Of a stretch of 64,000 nucleotides of DNA, positions 47,963-59,300 are shown one piece after another. Every line of letters starts with the position of its first letter. The first letter of the stretch is position 1. Origin of the DNA: Pinus tabuliformis (lineage: Eukaryota > Streptophyta > Pinopsida > Pinales > Pinaceae). A program made the translations under genes and the position numbers. The DNA lies in assembly GCA_031772625.1 (NCBI GenBank), contig CM062804.1, forward strand, positions 280,692,598 to 280,756,597, given 5' to 3'. The notes under the pieces are model-generated. The model worked only from the letters and a program-made list of their open reading frames with translations. It was not told the DNA's origin and did not search any database.

Positions 47963-50640
47963 TTACAGATATCCCTATGTCCAAATGAGTGAGATTGAAC
48001 ATATAGTTGCAAAAATGCTAGAGGCTGGTATAATTCAACCTAGTTAAAGTTTTTTCTCTACTCAAGTAGTATTGGTTTACAAGAAGGATGGATCATGGCA
48101 GATATGTACAGGTTATAGGGAGCTCAACAAGCTCACTATTAAAGATAAATTTCCCATTCGTGTCATTGATGAATTATTGGATGAATTGCATGGATCAATT
48201 TACTTCACCAAGTCGGATGTTCGTTCAGGATATCATCAAATCAGAATGAAGACTGAAGACATTCCAAAAATAGAATTTAGAAATCGTGAGGGTAATTATG
48301 AATTTTTGGTCATGCCTCTTGGCCTTACTAATGCACCTTCTACATTTCAGGGTTTGATGAATTCAATTTTCAAACCCTTCCTTAGAAAATATGTGTTAGT
48401 ATTTTTTGATGATATTCTAGTCTACAACAAGTCTTGGAAGGACCATGTCCAACATGTTGACATGGTGCTCAAACTATTGGAGGAGAAACAATTATATGTG
48501 AAAATCTCCAAATGTTTCTTTGGAGTACATGAGGTGGAATATCTCGGTCATATTGTATCTTATGAAGGTGTTAAGCTAGACCCTAGAAAAATTTAAACCA
48601 TTAAGGAATGGAAAATCCCCACATCCATAAAGAATCTACGAGGATTTCTTTGGTTGATAGGGTATTACCGCAAGTTCGTTAAGAAGTATGGGAGAATAGT
48701 AGCACGTCTAACAACATTATTAAAGAAAGATGTGTTTTCATGGACTCCAGAAGCAATGAAGGCCTTTGAATATCTTAAAGAGGCAGTGTGACAAGCACGA
48801 GTCTTAGCCACACCGGACTTCACAAAAACCTTTATTATGGAATGTGATGCCTCAGGAAATGTAATTAGTGCTTTTTTAATGCAAGAAGAAGGACCCATTG
48901 CTTTCAAAAGTCATCCAATCAAAGGAAAACATTTACACAAAGCTATTTATGAGAAGGAAATGCTAGCAATACTACATGTATTTAAAAAAAGATGACCCTA
49001 CCTGATGGGAAGACATTTCAAGGTAAAAATAGATCATGATAGTCTTAAATACTTTTTAGAACAAAGATTATCTTTAGAAGAGTAGCAAAAATGGGTCACA
49101 AAGATGCTGGGTTATGACTTTGAAATCATCTACAAAAAAGGGAAGAAAAATGTTATGGCAGATGCACTCTCAAGAAAGGATGAGGATGTGGAAGCATTTC
49201 TTTACACCATTTCCATTATCCAACCAGATTGGATAAATGAAGCAAGGGATGAATGTAAGAATGACGAGGAAGTTTGGGCACTCATTCAAAAGATACAATA
49301 ATATCCCAGTATATCTTATACATTTAGCTGGAAAAATGATTCGTTATGGTACAAGGATTAGTTATACCAATGTAATAATTCACAACTCAAACAAAAGATT
49401 CCTAGGGAATTGCACACCTCTCCTCTAGGAGGGCACTTAAGATTTCTATGTGATGGCCTTAAACCAGATATTCAAAAGTTTTTGGCAGAATTTTGGTTTG
49501 CCAAAAAAATAAAGTTGAAACAATTAAGACCCCAGGATTATTACAACCTTTATCCATTCCAAGTCAACATTGGGAGGAGGTCTCAATGGATTTTATCATA
49601 GGTTTACCCAAGTATGAAGGAAAGAGTTTTATCATGGTGGTAGTTGACAAACTTACTAGGTATGCAGAATTTTGTGCATTATCTCATCCATTTAAAGTGA
49701 GTATAGTTTCTATTGCAATTATGGAAACAATTCAAAAGCTGGGTGGAAACCTAAAGATTATTGAAGGTGATAGAGATCCCATTTTCACTCGACATTTTTG
49801 GACATAATTATTTTATTGTTTTGGTACTCAGTTAGCTGATAGTTCATCTTATCATCCTCAATCTGATGGGAAATATGAGATAGTAAACAAATGTTTGGAA
49901 GGATATATTCGTTTCTTTGTATCTGATAAACATACATAATGGGTCAAATGATTGCCTTTGGCTTAATGGTGGTATAACACTTCCTTCCATACTACAACAA
50001 AAATGACGCCATTTATGGCACTTTATGGATATCATCCACCAACCATCACATCATATGTAATAGAAAATTCTAAGGTTCAAGCAGTGAAATATCACATTGC
50101 ACATCAGCAACAAGTTCTCCAACTCTTAAAGGATAACCTCACCTTGGCACAAAATAGAATGTAACAAAAGGAAGATAAACATCGCAACGAAAGAAGTTTT
50201 GATGTAGGTGATTGGGTATTCCTACGATTACAACCATATAAACAAATGTCCCTTAAGAAATCTAAGAAGGATAATAAATTATCACCAAAGTATTATGGTC
50301 CATACAAGGTGTTGCAAAAGATAGGTACTATGGCACACAAATTGGAGCTTCCTGCAACTTCGTGAGTGTACCTAGTTTTCCATGTCTCATGCTTAAAGAA
50401 GGTTATAGGTGACAAGCTTCCAGTTCAAACAATATTGCCAGAAGTTGATGAGGAAGAAATCATATTGGAACCTAAATCAGTCAAAGAAACAAGAACTTGA
50501 CAGCTATGAAATCGATCAATTTCAGAGTATCTCATCAAGTGGAAGAACTTACCCGTTGAAGATTCCACATGGGAGGATGAGAATTTTATACATAAGCATC
50601 CATAACTACTCAAGCCTTGAGGACAACACTTTTTTTGAAT
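47963..50640 (+). pseudogene. pol of copy B: reverse transcriptase, RNase H, integrase, chromodomain
   Basis: A 174-codon frame at 48072-48596 holds the reverse transcriptase core ([20 protein letters not shown] and [20 protein letters not shown]). RNase H blocks are near 48835 and 49020. Integrase blocks SMDFIIGLPKYEGKSFIMVV and the YHPQSDGK region lie near 49585 and 49850. A chromodomain-like block is near 50530. Degraded. Confidence 0.85.
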
Positions 50641-50650
50641 GAGAGGGGCA

Positions 50651-50994
50651 TGTTAGGTCCCTCTAATACTAGTGATTCCCACATTACTATTGTCGTTGTA
50701 TCCATTATTGTTATTGTTGTGCCCTTATTGTCCCGATATTGTTATTATCGCGCCCCATAGAATCCCACTATTATTATTTTTGTGCCTTTATATTATTATT
50801 GTTAGGTCGGCTTTGGTTATATTGTGACCCCTTAGATTCCTATATATAGAAAGGAGGTTTTTTCATTTGAATCATCAAAGAATTGTTCATTTGAGTAATA
50901 TAAAGGAGGTTTCCCCTCGAGGAGGCTTATTTATAAGGCATTGATCTATATTTTCTATATTTTTTCTATATTTTTGTGAGTTGGTTTCATAACA
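50651..50994 (+). repeat. 3' LTR of copy B
   Basis: 344 bp, TGTTAGGTCC to CATAACA. It is longer than its partner mainly because of small internal duplications of 'ttttctatatt' near 50950-50975. Confidence 0.9.
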
Positions 50995-50999
50995 GAGAC

Positions 51000-51150
51000 A
51001 ATGACATGAAAATGTTGTGATGCAAGTCCAATGAACAGGAAAATATATTGTAGAGATTATTGTGATGCCTTAATGGAAAATGTTTTTATTGATCATGAGG
51101 AATGAATGCTCAATTATATAGTCATATGTTATTCCTATAATGTTACATGA
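51000..51150. other. flank between copy B and the next Copia element
   Basis: No feature recognised. Confidence 0.4.
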
Positions 51151-51945
51151 TGTTGGAATTATGTTGATGAATTTAAACATTACATGTGGATGAAAATGGT
51201 ATTGGGTGAATCATTTACTTTTATGTTCTAACATTGAAAATATGAAGAGTTTGGAATCGAATGAGTGAAAGGCAAAGAGTGAAGCCTATTCCCTTCATAT
51301 TCTTATGTGGAATACGAACAACCAACAAAATATCCTTATAAAAGATGTTATTTTGGAAGGAAATTAAGAGTTAGAGAGTTGGACAATGTGTGAGAGTTGA
51401 TTGAGATGTTATTCCTTAGTTACACGGAACATATGAAGCTTATGTGAAGTAGATTTAAAGGGAAGAAGAGGAAGAAATAAACTTGGAGATATGTAGAATT
51501 TATGACAAGGTAAACTAGCACATTATTGTTTTGTGTGGGTTGCAGCCTATAGAAAAATTATGGTTATTGGAGCTTCCTTGCATGTTGCAATTTACAAAAA
51601 TTTTAGGTAGATACCTCCTGTAGGTTGGAACCTACAACAAATGAGATGTAATAAAGGAGTGGGAGCTTTCCTTTGCATCACAACAATAAAAAAATAGTGG
51701 CTTTCTCCCTTTATGATTTTCCACTTATATATGTTGTTAATGTATGTTGTTATTATGTGTTCATGTGATATTTTGGTTTGGTTATTACCTGTTGCTCACA
51801 TATTCAATCCCCTGGTGATTATTTGTTAAGTTTCTCATTTAATGTTTTAGTTAATGAGTTTAAAGTAAATAATTTTAATGTCCATGAATGTACTAAACTG
51901 ATTCACCTTTCCCCCACCTCTTTGAGTTTAGTCAAGTTTTCATCA
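51151..51945 (+). repeat. 5' LTR of the SIRE-like Copia element
   Basis: The right end is fixed by the primer site; the left end is only a guess. The stretch 51540-51720 ('ggttgcagcct', 'taataaagga', 'gattttccac') resembles the matching part of the LTR at 2200-2340. Confidence 0.4.
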
Positions 51946-51979
51946 ATTGGTATCAGAGCCAGTTTTTTCGGTGTGAGCC

Positions 51980-52767
51980 TAATAGCTTGAAGGTAGATGT
52001 GGTTGAATCATGGACTACCAAAGTTTTCCTATTCTTAGTGCATCCAACTATCATGAATGGAAAGATAAGGTTAAAAATAAACCCATAGCTTATGGACCTA
52101 GCATATGGAAGGCTATATGTGATGGTTACTGCAAACACTCTCCCTTTATGGAAGAACAATAGTGGAATGCTAAGGTAGAATATGTTCTATATAAGAATCT
52201 TCATAGTAAGGATCTTTATATAGTAATAGACTTAAATTTTACAAAAAAAATCTAGGATAAATTGTAGCACATGCATGAAGGAGACACTAGTAGCTGCACT
52301 ATCTAAAAGGAGAAGAAAAAGAGCAGGAATAAAAAGTATTGTCAAAAACAAAATGTTCAATCAAATGAGACCTGTTCTGCACTTGATTCTCATGAAGGAA
52401 AGTTAACTAAAGAAAAAATGAAACTTGAAGTAGCCTTGGTTGAAACATAAGGATTTAACAATGAGAGCATAGATTATAAGAAATTGTTGCAAATATGTGA
52501 TGAAAGAGAACATAAATTCAAGGAAGAAATTATAATCCTAATGACACCAGCTTGAAGAGAAAAGGAGAACATAGTAGATGATGAATAATTAGCTATATGA
52601 GAAAGGGTACACTGTGGAAGATTAGTGTCTAAAATTATTTCATATGGAAGAGAGTTAGATTTGAAGAACAATTTGTGTAAGAAGCTAGGAGAGGAGATTG
52701 TATCCATGAAGCAATAAAAAGAAAAAAGAAGTAAATTAAAGGAAATCATAGATAAAAATGAAGTATC
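51980..52767 (+). pseudogene. SIRE-like gag, left half
   Basis: Readable blocks are YHEWKDKVKNKPIAYGPSIW near 52033, WNAKVEYVLYKNLHSKDLY near 52160 and then KI-DKL-HMHEGD, as in gag of SIRE-type Copia elements. Degraded and cut by copy D. Confidence 0.6.
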
Positions 52768-53096
52768 TGTTATGAAACCAACTCAGAAAAAGATAAAAAA
52801 GAGAGATCAACGCCTTAGAATTCAGCCTCTTTTAGGGGGCAACCTCTTTTACATTACACAAATGAATGATTCTTGGATGATTCAAATGAAAAAACATTCT
52901 TTCTATATATAGGAGTCTAAGGAGTCACAATATAACCCAGCCGACCTAACTATAATAATATAAAGCCACAAAAATAACAATAGACGGATTCTATGGGGCA
53001 TAGTAATAACAATATGGGGACAATAGGGGCACAACAATATTAATAAGGGAACTACAATAGTAATGGGGTAATCACTAGTATTATAGGGACCCAACA
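52768..53096 (-). repeat. 3' LTR of copy D
   Basis: 329 bp, minus strand TGTTGGGTCCC to CATAACA, preceded by a purine-rich AAGGAGAGGGGCA tract. Confidence 0.9.
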
Positions 53097-54340
53097 TGCC
53101 CCTCTCCTTCAAAAAAGTGTTGTCCTCAATGCTTGAGTAGTTCTGGATGCTTCTGTATAAAACTCTCATCCTCCCATGTGGAATCTTTAGCAGATAAGTT
53201 CTTCCACTTGATAAGATACTTTGAAATTGATCGATTTCGTAGCTGTCGAGTTCTTGTTTCTGTGACTGCTTCCAGTTCCAATATAATTTTTCCTTCCTAG
53301 TCAAGTTCTGGTAATATTGTTTGAACTGGGAGCTTGTCACCTATAACCTTCTTTAAACATGAAACATGGAAAACTGGGTGCAATTGAGAAGCTATAGGAA
53401 GCTCCAATTTGTATGCCATAGTACCAATCTTTTGCAACACCTTGTACAGACCATAATACTTTGGTGATAATTTATTATCCTTCTTAGCTTGCTTGAGGGA
53501 CATTTTCTTATATGGTTGTAGCCATAGGAATACCCAATCACCTACATAAAAACTTCTTTCACTGCGATATTGATCTGCCTGTTGTTTCATTCTATTCTGT
53601 GCCAACACGAGGTTATCCTTTAAGAGTTTGAGCACTTGTTGTTGATGTTCGATGTGATGTTCCATTACTTGAACCTTAGAATTTTCTCTTAAATATGATG
53701 TGATGGATGGTGGCTGATATCCATAAAATGCCATAAATGGGGTCATTTTTTTTGCTGTATGGAAGGAAGTGTTATACCACCATTCAACTAGAGGCAACCA
53801 TTTGACCCATTGTGTTTGTTTATCAGATACAAAGCAATGAAGATATTCTTCCAAACATTTTTTTACTATCTGAGTTTGCCCATCAGATTGAGGATGATAA
53901 GTTGAGCTATGAGCTAACCGAGTACCAAGACAAGAAAATAATATTGTCCAAAAATTTCCAATGAAAATGGGATCTCTGTCACTTACAATAATCTTTGGGT
54001 TTCCATGTAGCTTTTGAATTATTTCCATAAATACAGTAGAAACTGTACTAGATTTAAACGGATGTGATAATGCACAAAAGTGTGCATAGTTGGTAAGTTT
54101 GTCAACTACCACCATGATGACACTCTTTCCCTTAGACTTGGGTAAACGTGTGATAAAATCCATTGAAACCTCCTCCCAATGTTGGCTTGGAATGGATAAA
54201 GGTTGTAATAGACCTAGTGTCTTAATTGTATCAACTTTATTTTGTTGGAAAACGAAACATTCCGCCACAAATTTTTGAATATCCAATTTAAGGCCATCTC
54301 AAAAAAATTCCTTCTTAACCCTGTGGTATGTTTTTAAAAA
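52903..54340 (-). pseudogene. integrase and chromodomain of copy D
   Basis: A 329-codon frame at 54286-53297 holds the catalytic core blocks SMDFITRLPKSKGKSVIMVV, IIVSDRDPIFIGNFW, YHPQSDGQTQIVKKCLEEYL and WVKWLPLVEWWYNTSFHTAK. The C-terminal GDWVFLWLQPYKKMSLKQAK region follows. A chromodomain-like stretch near 53220-53130 comes before the 3' LTR. Degraded. Confidence 0.88.
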
Positions 54341-54599
54341 TCCTGAGTGCCCTCCTAAGGGAGAAGTGTGAATTTCCATCAGAATCTTTTATTTTAGTTG
54401 GGAACTCTTACAGAGGTATAAGCAATCTTTGTACCATAACAAATCATTTTGCTAGCTAAATGTATCAGACGTACTAGAATCTTGCTATAACTTTTGAATA
54501 AGTGCCCACACTTCTTCGTCATTCTTCCATTCCTCCATTGCTTCGTTCATTCAATCTAGTTGGATAATAGAAATGGCGCACAACAATGCTTCCACATCC

Positions 54600-55778
54600 T
54601 CAGCCTTTCTTGAGAGTGCATTTGCCACCGGATTTTTCTTCCCTTTTTTAGATGATTTCAAAGTCATAACCCAACATCTTTGTGACCCATTTTTGTTGCT
54701 CTTAAGAGGATAATCTTTGTTCTAAAAAGTATTTAAGGCTATCATGATCCATTTTTACCTCGAAATGTCTTCCCATTAGGTAGGGTCACCATGTCTTAAG
54801 TGCATGGAGTGTTGCCAACATTTCCTTCTCATAAATAGCTTTGTGTAAAAACTTTCCCTTGATTAGACGACTTTCAAAAGCAATGGGTCTTTCTTCTTGC
54901 ATTAAAACAGAACCAATTCCATTTCTTGAAGCATCACACTCCACAATAAAGGTTTTTGTGAAGTCCGGTGTAGCTAAGACTGGTGCTTGGCACATTGCCT
55001 CTTTAAGATGTTCGAAGGCCTTTGTTGCTTCTGGAGTCCATGAAAATGCATCTTTCTTCAATAATGTTGTTAGAGGTGCTGCTATTCTCCCATAATTCTT
55101 AGCAAACTTGCGATAATACCCTGTCAACCCGAGAAATCCTCGCAGATGCTTTATGGATGTGGGGATTTTCCATTCCTTAATAGATTTAATTTTGCTAGGG
55201 TCTACCTTAACTCCTTCATGAGATATAATATGACCAAAATATTCCACTTCTTGTACTCCAAAGAAACAATTGGATCTTTTTGCATATAATTGTTTCTCCT
55301 CCAATAGTTGTAGCACCCTGTCAACATGTTCAACATGATCCTTCCAAGACTTGTTGTAGATTAGTATATCATCAAAAAATACTAACACAAATTTTCTAAG
55401 GAATTGTTTGAAAATGGAATTCACCAAACCTTGAAATGTTGAAGGTTCATTGGTAAGGCCAAAAGGCATGACCAAAAATTCATAATGACCCTCATGAGTT
55501 CTAAATGCTATTTTTAGAATGTCTTCAGTATTCATTCTGATTTGATGATATCTTGAACAAAGATCCAACTTGGTGAAGTAAATTGATCCATGCAATTCAT
55601 CCAGTAATTCATCAATGATAAGAATGGGAAACTTATCTTTAATAGTGAGCTTGTTGAGCTCCCTATAATCCGGACACATGCACCATGATCCATCCTTCTT
55701 GTGCACTAATACTACTGGAGCAGAGAAATAACTTTGACTCGGTTGAATTATACTAGCCTCTAGCATTTCTGCAACCAT
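54600..55778 (-). pseudogene. reverse transcriptase and RNase H of copy D
   Basis: A 330-codon frame at 55778-54786 holds the palm blocks [73 protein letters not shown] and [20 protein letters not shown]. RNase H starts with FIVECDASRNGIGSVLMQEE. This is the best preserved gypsy pol in the window, though degraded elsewhere. Confidence 0.9.
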
Positions 55779-55781
55779 ACG

Positions 55782-56440
55782 TTAAATTTCACACTTTTGG
55801 GCATAAGGATATCTGTACGGCCTGATGTTTGGAGGAACACTTCTTGGAATCAAATGAATAGCATGATCATGATCACAAATAGGTGGGAGACCTTTGGGAG
55901 TCTCAAATACCTTGGAATGATTGTCCAAGACTTTTTGGAGATCTGGAGAAATAGATGATTCCAATGTGGAAACATCTAACGAACATAATTGTGCAATTAA
56001 ACCTCTTTGTTCCCTTTTTAGAAGTTTTGTCATACCGTTAGAGTTGATTATCTTTCCGAGTTTCCCTGTAATACCCCTTAATTCAACTTCCTTTCCTTCC
56101 ACAGAAAATTTCATGAAATGTTCTTGAAAATTAAAAGCTATTGTACCCAAGGATTGTAGCCATTGGACTCCTAGTACAACATGATCACCTCCCATTGGAA
56201 TGGAAAGCATTTGGCTATTCAATACGTATTCTCCCATCGATAGCTTGATATTATGGCACTTTCCAGAGAAATTTATTGTTCCTCCATTTGCAACGATCAC
56301 TTAACACTCTGGTGCTGGATATAAAAAGCAATTCAATTATTTTGCTACCTTACAATGAATAAAATTGTGGGTACTTCCTAAATCAATCAACACTATTACC
56401 TTTTTCTTCTTGATTTTTCGTTCTATCTTAATGGTTTGAG
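55782..56440 (-). pseudogene. protease of copy D
   Basis: The retropepsin active-site block (LIDLGSTHNFI-like) lies near 56385. A 172-codon frame at 56300-55782 follows, with LSIPMGGDHVVLGVQWLQSL and the PRSVPPNIRPYRYPYAQK lead into reverse transcriptase. Confidence 0.8.
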
Positions 56441-56510
56441 GAGTGGTAATTCCCGCCAATGCATTACAAGATATGGTCGGATTCATTTCTTCTTTATCTA
56501 GGCTTTGTTC

Positions 56511-57606
56511 CTAGAGCATATCCTCTTCTTTTGACCTTTCTTGCTCCTTTTCTTCTTCCTCTTTGCAATCTATGTAGAATAATTTCTTCTCAGCACACTT
56601 ATGACCTTTAGTGTACTTGCTATCACAACTGTAACAAAGCCCTTTTGCTCTTTTTTCTTCCAATTGTTGCAGTGTCAATCTTATAGGTTGTGGAAGATTA
56701 GGGGCAACAACACTTCCATCTTTATAGTTGTGAGTGGTATGCTTCCTGGTTGCCATAATTTTGCTTTCCATTTTTCTTACTAACCTGAATGCCTTCTCTA
56801 ATGAATCAGGTTCCAAAGGTGAACATCATGTTGGATATTATCCTTTAAAGTCCCTATGAACACATCAATCCTATGCTCTTCTGAAATATTTTTACCCTTA
56901 TGTTCAATTTTTGGAACTCCTCAATGTTCTCCATTATTGAACCCTTTTGTTTGAGATTTATCAATTGGCTAAAAAAAGTGTTTCTTTTTGTATCCTCATA
57001 ATGTGCTATCAATTCTACTGTAAAAACTGCCCAGGTGATAATTTGTTTATGTGAGAAAAGCCATTGATACCATACAAACTGATTTGGTTCCAAATATAAA
57101 GTTGCAATACGTACTTTTTGTGTGTTTTGCACATTATTGAGATCAAAAAATTGCTCCATCTATAATATCCATGTTGCGGGATCCTTGCCATCAAACTTTT
57201 TCATATCAATTTTTGGAATATGGTGGGTCTTTGATCCGACATTAGAGTCTATGAAATCATGAGTAACATTTCTTTTGTTCACATCATGAGTTTCCTTTAC
57301 TATCTTTTCACTATTAGTAAGTATTTCTTGTAGAAATTTTGTCAAATTTGTCTTCAAATCTCCCATGTCTCTCTTCAAATCTGTTTTCAAATCTATCTTC
57401 AAATCATCCATCTTAGCTTCCACTCCCTTTATCTTAGATTCCACGCCATTTATCTTAGCTTTCGTAAGCTTTTGTGGGACTGAAATTTGTTGCACTTGGT
57501 CTTGTAATTTTGATATATCATGTAGCATTTCTTCCTCTTCTTCATGAGTCATGCTAGAGCTTTTAGGTTGCTTACTAGGTGTTTTCATTTTCTTTCTTCG
57601 GGACAT
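56511..57606 (-). pseudogene. gag of copy D
   Basis: It starts near 57606 (SRRKKMKTPSKQPKSSSMTH). A heptad-like part follows with VESKIKGVEAKMDDLK, then the LYLEPNQFVWYQWLFSHKQI core. LCYSCDSKYTKGHKC lies near 56640, with an acidic tail. Degraded. Confidence 0.85.
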
Positions 57607-58278
57607 CAGTTACCGATAATAATGCTCTACTCTGCCCTTTGAATTCCTTCAAAATAAATTTTCAAACCAAGCTTAAGCAAAAATTTAAAAGAATCTACAC
57701 ACCAATTTTCATTTTGTAGGAACTCGATATTTCCTCTGATGTATCTCTGTACTTTCGAATCATCCAGTTCTGAAATTGTGACCTGCAGTAGCCCCCTATG
57801 TTCTATTTCCAATGCCACCAGTCTGATCCAAATTTGATTCTCCAAGGAAGAGTTATGCAAAATCTCCCACACTGACTTGATTATAGACTAATTCAGTAGA
57901 GCGAACTTGTACGACATGCCATGAGTCACTGTTTCGACCTTTGGTTCTGAAAAATATATACAAGAAACCCCAATCTGTCCTATTTTTGTACCCTCTTATG
58001 AAATTTCTATCCGATGCTCAGAGAGAAAGTTATTACGATTTTCCTTATGTCACCTGTTTGGAATGTAATTCAGGAGTCTGCAAAAAGACCAAATTCTTCA
58101 GATCATATCTCTGCAAATATAGCGTGAAAAGCTCTGAAATTCGGACCTGAGGTTTAGACTGATTTCTTCTCAAATGGGTTTTTTTTTTAGCTTTTGAAAC
58201 ATCACAGAAAAATTTATAGTGAAAATGCCAACCTATTTGGAGCAGTGAAACCCTAGAATCCAAAGCTCTGATACCAAA

Positions 58279-58609
58279 TGTTATGAAACCAGCTCACAAA
58301 AGGATAAAAAAGAGATCAACGCCTTAGAATTCAGCCTCTTCGAGGGCGCAACCTCCTTTACATTACACAAATGAATGGTTCTTGGATGATTCAAATGACA
58401 AAATCTCCTTTCTATATATAGGAGGCTAAGGAGTCACAATATAACCCAGCCGACCTATCAATAATAATATAAAGCCACAAAAATAACAATAGAGGGATTC
58501 TATGAGGCACAATAATAACAATATGGGGACAATAGGGGCACAACAATATTAATAAGGGATGCAACTACAATAGTAATGGGGTAATCACTAGTATTATAGG
58601 GACTCAAAA
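58279..58609 (-). repeat. 5' LTR of copy D
   Basis: 331 bp, with the primer site TTTGGTATCAGAGC on the minus strand directly after it (58278-58265). Confidence 0.9.
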
Positions 58610-58614
58610 GTATC

Positions 58615-59300
58615 CTTGAATAGACCATCACAGGAAGGTACAAGAAGAGTGGATAGTAAATAAGAAAACAAAAGCAAGGAATAACAACAACCACCAAAGA
58701 ATGAGTTGAAGAAATTGATTCTTTCAACAAGGTCATGTCCTCTTAGAGATGAGTTGACCAAATTCAGAAGATCTCAAAGGAGATTATTTTGTCCCTTGAA
58801 AGACATTAAATGCTTTTCTTGTCATGAACTAGATCATGTAACAACAAAATATAAGAGAAAGAAAAGAGATTTTAATTAGCTGAAGATGCAGCAAACAAGA
58901 AGGATCCCTCAAGCACAAAAACAAAAAAGACAACCATACAGCAAGTACATAAAACACTTCCATGGTTAATGTTATTTTTGCAATGAATTTGGATATTGAG
59001 ACATTGAATGTAAATTGTATACAAATAAGAGAACAAGACTACACACCATTTCCACCATAGCTTGGTAAAATAAGGTGCTATTTATGTAGCAATATTGGAC
59101 ACAAAGCCAACTAATGCAAAGTGGAAAATACCCTAAAGAAGTCTACACCAATGACCAAAGCTAATAAATAAAGAACACAAGTTGTATCACAAAATAAATG
59201 TAGAAAGTAGAAAGAAACCTATTAAAGTGTGGAAGAGTAAGAATAAAGAACAACTAGTGACCTAGCTTGATCTCAAGGGGAGCTTCTCAAAGAAGCATTG
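58615..59300 (+). pseudogene. SIRE-like gag, right half
   Basis: Two zinc-knuckle-like blocks are visible: CYFCNEFGY near 58970 and a CYLCSNIGHKAN-like block near 59075. A Lys/Arg-rich region precedes them. Degraded. Confidence 0.55.

Larger units (their letters stand above)
38257..50994 (+). mobile_element. chromodomain Ty3/gypsy retrotransposon, copy B, interrupted by element C
   Basis: The LTRs at 38257-38581 and 50651-50994 belong to the same family as copy A, with the target duplication GAGAC (38252-38256 and 50995-50999). Without the nested insertion it is about 5.9 kb. Primer site, gag, protease and the pol start lie left of the insertion. Reverse transcriptase, RNase H and integrase lie right of it. 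LTR difference is about 7% by hand. Broken, with more than ten breaks besides the insertion. Confidence 0.93.
52768..58609 (-). mobile_element. chromodomain Ty3/gypsy retrotransposon, copy D
   Basis: Its LTRs at 52768-53096 and 58279-58609 belong to the same family as A and B, here on the minus strand. The target duplication is GTATC (52763-52767 and 58610-58614). Gag, protease, reverse transcriptase, RNase H, integrase and chromodomain are all recognisable in long frames. LTR difference is about 6% by hand, so it is the youngest or near-youngest of the three. It looks full length, with somewhat under ten breaks. Confidence 0.95.
51151..59300 (+). mobile_element. SIRE-like Copia 5' part (LTR, primer site, gag), interrupted by copy D
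   Basis: A primer site TTGGTATCAGAGCC at 51947-51960 follows an LTR end near 51945. A possible LTR start is TGTTGG at 51151, unconfirmed. Gag sequence at about 51980-52767 continues at 58610 after copy D. No pol was recognised beyond about 59300. Broken fossil with many breaks. Confidence 0.6.
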
